Assembly: GCA_009914575.1 (NCBI GenBank)
Contig: WNEB01000032.1
Span: forward strand, 1-10,788
Source of the DNA: Burkholderia gladioli
Lineage (GTDB): Bacteria; Pseudomonadota; Gammaproteobacteria; Burkholderiales; Burkholderiaceae
Reading direction: 5' to 3'
DNA length: 10,788 bases
Part shown: one piece after another, positions 7,507-10,788 of the stretch
How positions within the stretch are numbered: position 1 is the first letter of the stretch
How the letters are laid out: each line of letters starts with the position of its first letter
Program-made: the position numbers and the translations under genes
Notes under the pieces: generated by a model
Databases searched by the model: none
Told to the model about the DNA's origin: nothing
Seen by the model: only the letters and a program-made list of their open reading frames with translations

Positions 7507-7702
7507 ATCGAGCAAGGCGGCGGGCGCTTCAACGGCGCCGATCTGTCCGTGATTTCCCCATATCTGCCGCCGAATCGGCCGGTAACGGCCTCATCGCCGA
7601 GGTTTGCGGCTATGATGCCGGGATTCCGGACATCCGATGACACGGCAGATCCGTCCCGTTTTCCCCAACCCGTTTCCGCACCGCTTCCGCCCGCATCCAT
7701 CC

Positions 7703-8412
7703 ATGAGCAGCCTGTCCGAGAAGGTCGTCGCCTCCCTGTCCGAAGAAATCCGCCGCGGCGCGTTGCGCCCGGGCGACCGGCTGACGACCGAGGTCGCGAT
7801 GATGAAACAGCTCTCGGTGAGCCGCTCGGTGATCCGCGAGGCGATCTCGCGCCTGCAGGCCGCGCGCATCGTCGAAACGCGGCACGGCGTGGGCACCTTC
7901 GTGCTGGCGCCGCAGAACGACGCGCCGATGCGGCTGCCCGCCGCCGACCTGTCGAACATGCTCGACGCGATGGCGGTGATCGAATTCCGGATGGACGTGG
8001 AAGCGGCGTCGGCGGCGCTGGCCGCGAAGCGGCGCACCGATCAGAACCTGCGGCAGATGCAGCTCGCGCTCGAGCGCTTCGACGCCGAACTCGAACGCGG
8101 CAGCACCGACACGCTCGCGCACGACATCGAATTCCATCTGCATACGCGCAGGCGAGCGGCAACCGCTATTTCGTCGACGTATTGAGCCAGCTTGGCCGTT
8201 CGGTCAGCCCGCGCACGCGGCTCGGCAGTGCGGAGATCGCCGAACTCGATCAGATCGACCGGCTGCGCAGCGTGCTCGACGAGCATCGCTGGATCTATCA
8301 CGCGATCGAGCGGCAGGATCCGGACGACGCGCGCGCGGCGATGCGCGTGCATCTGAGCAAGAGCCGCGAGCGCCTGCAACAGGCGCACGACACGAGCCAT
8401 CCGCACGCCTGA
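7703..8412 (+). pseudogene. GntR-family (FadR/FCD) transcriptional regulator, frameshifted
   Basis: Corrected length is 236 residues. The N-terminal winged helix-turn-helix (about residues 1-70) has SEKVVASLSEEIRRG, LTTEVAMMKQLSVSRSVIREAI and TRHGVGTFVL. The rest is an FCD ligand domain. It includes DIEFHLH and, after the break, ASGNRYF, LDEHRWIYHAI and MRVHL, which supply the aspartate and histidines typical of metal-binding FCD domains. The frame breaks near 8143-8145: CAT-AC-GCG stands where CAT-ATC-GCG (H-I-A) is expected, a 1-base loss. About 90 C-terminal residues are therefore out of frame, so effector control should be lost even if the DNA-binding domain is made. The start at 7703 matches the family N-terminus; an in-frame ATG at 7637 is possible and neither has a clear ribosome site. 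It probably regulates the divergent glucarate operon and itself. Confidence 0.87.
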
Positions 8413-8481
8413 CGGCACAGTTTTCCCAGATCCCGAAAAACCTCACCTTTCGCGCCTGTGCGGCGAATTGCGTGCGCGCGC

Positions 8482-8505
8482 AACGGTGAGTGCGCTCACC
8501 GTTTT
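8482..8505 (+). terminator. Intrinsic terminator after the FadR-type regulator
   Basis: AACGGTGAG at 8482-8490 and CTCACCGTT at 8495-8503 form a perfect 9-bp stem with a TGCG loop. The stem runs directly into TTTT at 8502-8505. It sits 70 bp past the regulator stop codon at 8410-8412. Confidence 0.75.
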
Positions 8506-8881
8506 CCTGGCACGCATCGCACGGCCCACTGTGCGGCATCGTGCGCCAACGCCCGCCAGACGGGCTTCACAGAGAAATTTCCTTGCCGGGCAAGCGCATC
8601 GCACACGCTGCGGTGAGCCGGTGCGCACACGCTGACGCACTCCACGACGCCGATGCGGGCCGGCTCCCGAAAAGTATCACCGTTGCGTTCGCCTGCAGCG
8701 AATGGCGCCTGTGCGCACGGGGATCGGTGGCAATCATGGCCGGCGGTCGGCAAGCCCATTCGTGCGCGGCACGGCGTGAAGCCAATCCGTATCGACACTG
8801 CGGTGAAACGCAATGGTGACGTGTTTATCGGGGGCTTCATCACCGCACGCCTCGCCGATGCAATGCGTTCGCCGCGCGGCG
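8506..8881. other. Intergenic stretch without a supportable gene
   Basis: About 376 bp separate the terminator from the stop of the convergent LysR gene. Frames are open on both strands, as expected in GC-rich DNA, but none gives a recognisable protein or a ribosome site. A 13-bp palindrome CTTGCCGGGCAAG lies at 8582-8594. GGTGA at about 8815 can pair with TCACC at about 8840, without a T-run. It may be decayed coding sequence; I cannot assign it. Confidence 0.5.
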
Positions 8882-9803
8882 TCAGGCCTCGGCGCTCCAG
8901 CTCGCGAACGCTTCCGTCAGGAAATCGACGCACACGCGCACCTTCGCCGACGTTGCCAGCCGCGCCGGATATGCCGCCCACACGTTGGCCGGCTGCGTGC
9001 CGTCGGGCAGCACGCGCTTTAGCGCGCCGCTGTCGAGCAGCGGCCCGGCTTCCCAGATCGAACGCAGCACGATGCCGCGCCCGGCCAGCGCCGATTGCAC
9101 GGCCACTTCGCCGTGATTGGTCGATAGCGCGCCGCCCCACCTTCACCGAACTCGTCTCGCCGCGCTGGGTGAGCCGCCACACGCCGAACGGGTGATCGCG
9201 CTCCTTGATCGCCAGGCACTGATGCGCGCCGAGATCGGCGATCTGACGCGGCGCGCCGTGGCGCGCCAGATACTCGGGCGAGGCGCACAGCACGCGATAG
9301 CTCGACGCGAGCCGCTTCGCGATCAGGTGCTCGGCGATCTCGTCGCCGATCCGCACGTCGAGATCGAAGCGTTCGGCGGCCACGTCGACGAGCCGGTCGA
9401 ACAGATCGAGCCGCACATTGATCTGCGGATAGCGCTCGCTGAAATCGAGCAGCGCCGGCGCCAGCACGTGCCGCCCGAAGCCGAAGCTGCTCGACATGCG
9501 CACGGTGCCGCGCGGCACCGTGCGCGTGATCGAGACATCCTCGACCAGATGATCGACATCGTCGAGAATCTTCTCGGCCCAGGCCGCCACGCGCTCGCCC
9601 GAATCGGTCACGGCCACGCGCCGCGTGGAGCGGTGCAGCAGCCACGTGCCGAGCTGGGTTTCGAGCAGCGCGATGCGCTTGCTGACATAGGCGGGCGACA
9701 CGCCCAGCTGCTCGGTCGCCGCGCTGAAGCTCGCGACGCGCACGACCACGCTGAACACGCGCAGGTCGTCGAGATTGGGCGCCTTGGTCACGGGATTATT
9801 CAC
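8882..9803 (-). pseudogene. LysR-family regulator (DmlR-like), frameshifted
   Basis: Corrected length is about 306 residues, as for DmlR. The N-terminal helix-turn-helix reads NLDDLRVFSVVVRVASFSAA, LGVSPAYVSKRIALLE and LLHRSTRRVAVTDSGE. The substrate-binding domain continues to a stop at 8882-8884 (FLTEAFASWSAEA). The frame breaks at 9135-9138, where a run of four C (four G on the coding strand) stands for an expected three: GKVGG-ALSTNHGEVAVQSALAGRGIV is restored by removing one. The last about 80 residues are out of frame without it. No ATG fits; the GTG at 9801-9803 (VNNPVTKAPN) is chosen, with GTG at 9789-9791 as alternative. It is divergent from the tartrate/D-malate dehydrogenase gene, the same arrangement as dmlR-dmlA, so it is probably that gene's activator. 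Confidence 0.87.
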
Positions 9804-9833
9804 GAAGTGTGTAAGGTCGTTTAACCGGAACTC

Positions 9834-9863
9834 GATTCTAATCCTTAACGGAATCAATAGAAT
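9834..9863. promoter_or_regulatory. LysR-type operator overlapping a -10 for the dehydrogenase gene
   Basis: GATTC at 9834-9838 and GAATC at 9851-9855 form a dyad with a 12-bp centre, of the size LysR regulators use. TAGAAT at 9858-9863 matches the -10 consensus at five of six positions. The sequence 17 bp upstream (ATTCTA) is a poor -35, as expected of an activator-dependent promoter. ATTCTA and TAGAAT are also perfect inverted repeats of each other. The AT-rich patch stands out in the GC-rich surroundings. Confidence 0.55.
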
Positions 9864-9954
9864 GCAGGCATGCGGTGCGCGACACGGCCAGTTGCCGCGC
9901 ACTTTTCGCCCGATTGCATCGGGCTGCGAACCATCAGGACGAGGAGCGCTGGCG

Positions 9955-10466
9955 ATGAGCGAGAAGGTCTACAAGATTGCGGTGATTCCGGGCGACGGCA
10001 TCGACCGCGAAGTCATGCCGGAAGGCATCCGGGAGCTGGATGCCGTCACCAAGCGGTTCGGGATCCGTTTCGAGGCCAACCATATCGACTGGGCGAGCTG
10101 CGATTACTACGCGCAGCACGGCCAGATGATGCCGGACGACTGGAAGGCCCAGCTGTCGGGCATGGATGCGCTGCTGTTCGGCGCGGTGGGCTGGCCCGAC
10201 ACGGTGCCCGACCACATCTCGCTGTGGGGCTCTCTGCTGAAGTTCCGCCGCGAATTCGACCAAGTACATCAACCTGCGCCCGGCGCGCCTGTTCGACGGC
10301 GTGCCGAGCCCGCTCGCGAACCGCAAGCCCGGCGACATCGATTTCATGATCGTGCGCGAGAACACAGAAGGCGAATATTCGTCGGTGGGCGGCACGATGT
10401 TCGAAGGCACCGAGCGCGAATTCGTCTCGCAGCAGGCGGTGTTCACGCGCACCGGCACCGAGCGCG
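9955..10466 (+). pseudogene. ttuC: Tartrate/D-malate dehydrogenase, frameshifted and IS-truncated
   Basis: This beta-decarboxylating dehydrogenase (isocitrate/isopropylmalate family, TtuC/DmlA type) oxidises tartrate or D-malate with NAD. Only about 170 of some 360 residues remain. The ATG at 9955 has a GAGGAG ribosome site at 9941-9946. IAVIPGDGI opens the protein, then HIDWASCDYYAQHGQMMPDDW, LLFGAVGWPDTVPDHISLWG, LLKFRREFDQ and, after the break, NLRPARLFDGVPSPL, IVRENTEGEYSSVGG and FTRTGTERV. At 10262-10263 AA stands for a single A (DQYINLRP is restored by removing one). The IS end at 10467 then removes the C-terminal half with the metal-binding aspartates. The glycine expected after GDGI is aspartate (GDGIDREV). 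It is divergent from the DmlR-like gene. Tartrate and D-malate activities cannot be told apart here. Confidence 0.9.
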
Positions 10467-10788
10467 TGATCTTGCCCCTGATTTACGGTTACGGACACCT
10501 ATCTAAGCGACATTGGCCAGCTCGTACTGCTCTGGGCTGAGGCAGCCCAGGGTCGAGTGCAGCCGGATCCGATTGTAGTCAACCTCAATGTAGTCAAACA
10601 CATGAGCCTTGGCCTGCTCCCGTGTGGCGAGGTGTTCACCATGGATGGCCTCGACCTTCAGACTGTGGTTCCAACTCTCCATTGCTGCGTTGTCGTAGCA
10701 GTTGCCTCTGGCACTCATGCTGGCGATCAAAGCGTATTGCTCCAACAGGGCGCGGTGCTCGCGCGAGCAGTATTGGCTACCACGGTCA
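10467..10788 (-). mobile_element. IS3-family element, 3' end (right copy, runs off edge)
   Basis: The right copy lies in inverse orientation to the left one, with its tip TGATCTTGCCCC at 10467 abutting the dehydrogenase remnant. It carries the transposase 3' part and continues past the window. Compared with the left copy it has an extra TTACGG (TTACGG doubled at 10483-10494) just inside the end. With the left copy it makes the whole interval 286-10466 a segment between inward-facing inverted IS ends. Whether the element is complete cannot be seen. Confidence 0.9.
10503..10788 (-). CDS. IS3-family transposase (OrfB), C-terminal part, 5' off edge
   Basis: Ninety-four codons are visible and the frame is open to the right edge. 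[12 protein letters not shown] carries the second catalytic aspartate. YDNAAMESW carries the catalytic glutamate, with exactly 35 residues between them, as in the IS3-family D,D(35)E domain. The first aspartate lies outside. The tail [19 protein letters not shown] has cysteine in place of the conserved tyrosine kept in the left copy, so activity is uncertain. The stop is the TAG at 10503-10505. The product would cut and join IS ends in trans, so it might also act on the left remnant's end. Confidence 0.93.
   Translation of the reverse strand, partial: DRGSQYCSREHRALLEQYALIASMSARGNCYDNAAMESWNHSLKVEAIHGEHLATREQAKAHVFDYIEVDYNRIRLHSTLGCLSPEQYELANVA

Noticed and set aside
8490..8819. 109-codon open frame in the 8506-8881 gap
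   Set aside because: It starts inside the terminator hairpin, has no ribosome site and shows no recognisable domain.
286..10466. A functional composite transposon
   Set aside because: The left IS copy is a 149-bp remnant with no outer end, the cargo is a chromosomal metabolic block broken at both borders, and no outer target duplication can be seen.
1..10788. CRISPR array, tRNA, rRNA, toxin-antitoxin or defence system
   Set aside because: No regularly spaced repeats, no tRNA- or rRNA-like sequence and no defence-type protein motifs were found on either strand.

Overview
The window looks like chromosomal DNA of a GC-rich betaproteobacterium, most likely Burkholderia sensu lato. The reasons are strongly GC-biased third positions, the gene order acetoacetate decarboxylase - 3-hydroxybutyrate dehydrogenase - patatin/DUF3734, and close textual similarity of the proteins to remembered Burkholderia families. 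I cannot name the species. The many insertion-sequence pieces and broken genes suggest a lineage undergoing genome decay (for example host-restricted or symbiotic), or an assembly with uncorrected indels.

Layout. Positions 1-136 are an unassigned, highly foldable stretch. Positions 137-285 are the 3' end of an IS3-family element pointing right. A second copy of the same end, in opposite orientation, begins at 10467 and runs off the right edge, so the central 10.2 kb (286-10466) is bounded by inward-facing inverted IS ends. Each IS end truncates a gene: the acetoacetate decarboxylase gene on the left and a tartrate/D-malate dehydrogenase gene on the right.

Block 1 (286-3082, + strand) is a ketone-body/PHB-type operon: the adc remnant, an intact 3-hydroxybutyrate dehydrogenase, an intact patatin-like lipid hydrolase whose start codon overlaps the previous stop, and a frameshifted small membrane protein. 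Between blocks 1 and 2 lies a 264-bp MITE-like element (3103-3366). It has about 24-bp inverted termini and a perfect 9-bp flanking direct repeat, and it appears to have split an older terminator hairpin.

Block 2 (3440-8412) is a D-glucarate catabolic module. The minus-strand operon has an MFS transporter (frameshifted), glucarate dehydratase (frameshifted) and 5-dehydro-4-deoxyglucarate dehydratase (intact). A FadR-type GntR regulator (frameshifted) is transcribed divergently. The intergenic region carries an array of GTTGTC-N-GACAAC operator-like sites.

Block 3 (8882-10466) is a divergent pair: a DmlR-like LysR regulator (frameshifted) and a TtuC/DmlA-type dehydrogenase (frameshifted and truncated).

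The main unexpected signal is the lesion pattern. Seven of the eight indels inferred here are insertions, most of them exact short tandem duplications (1, 2, 3, 5 and 6 bp). They hit nearly every gene of the sugar-acid modules and spare the 3-hydroxybutyrate dehydrogenase and patatin genes. I see no CRISPR array, tRNA, rRNA, defence system or obviously new multi-gene system.
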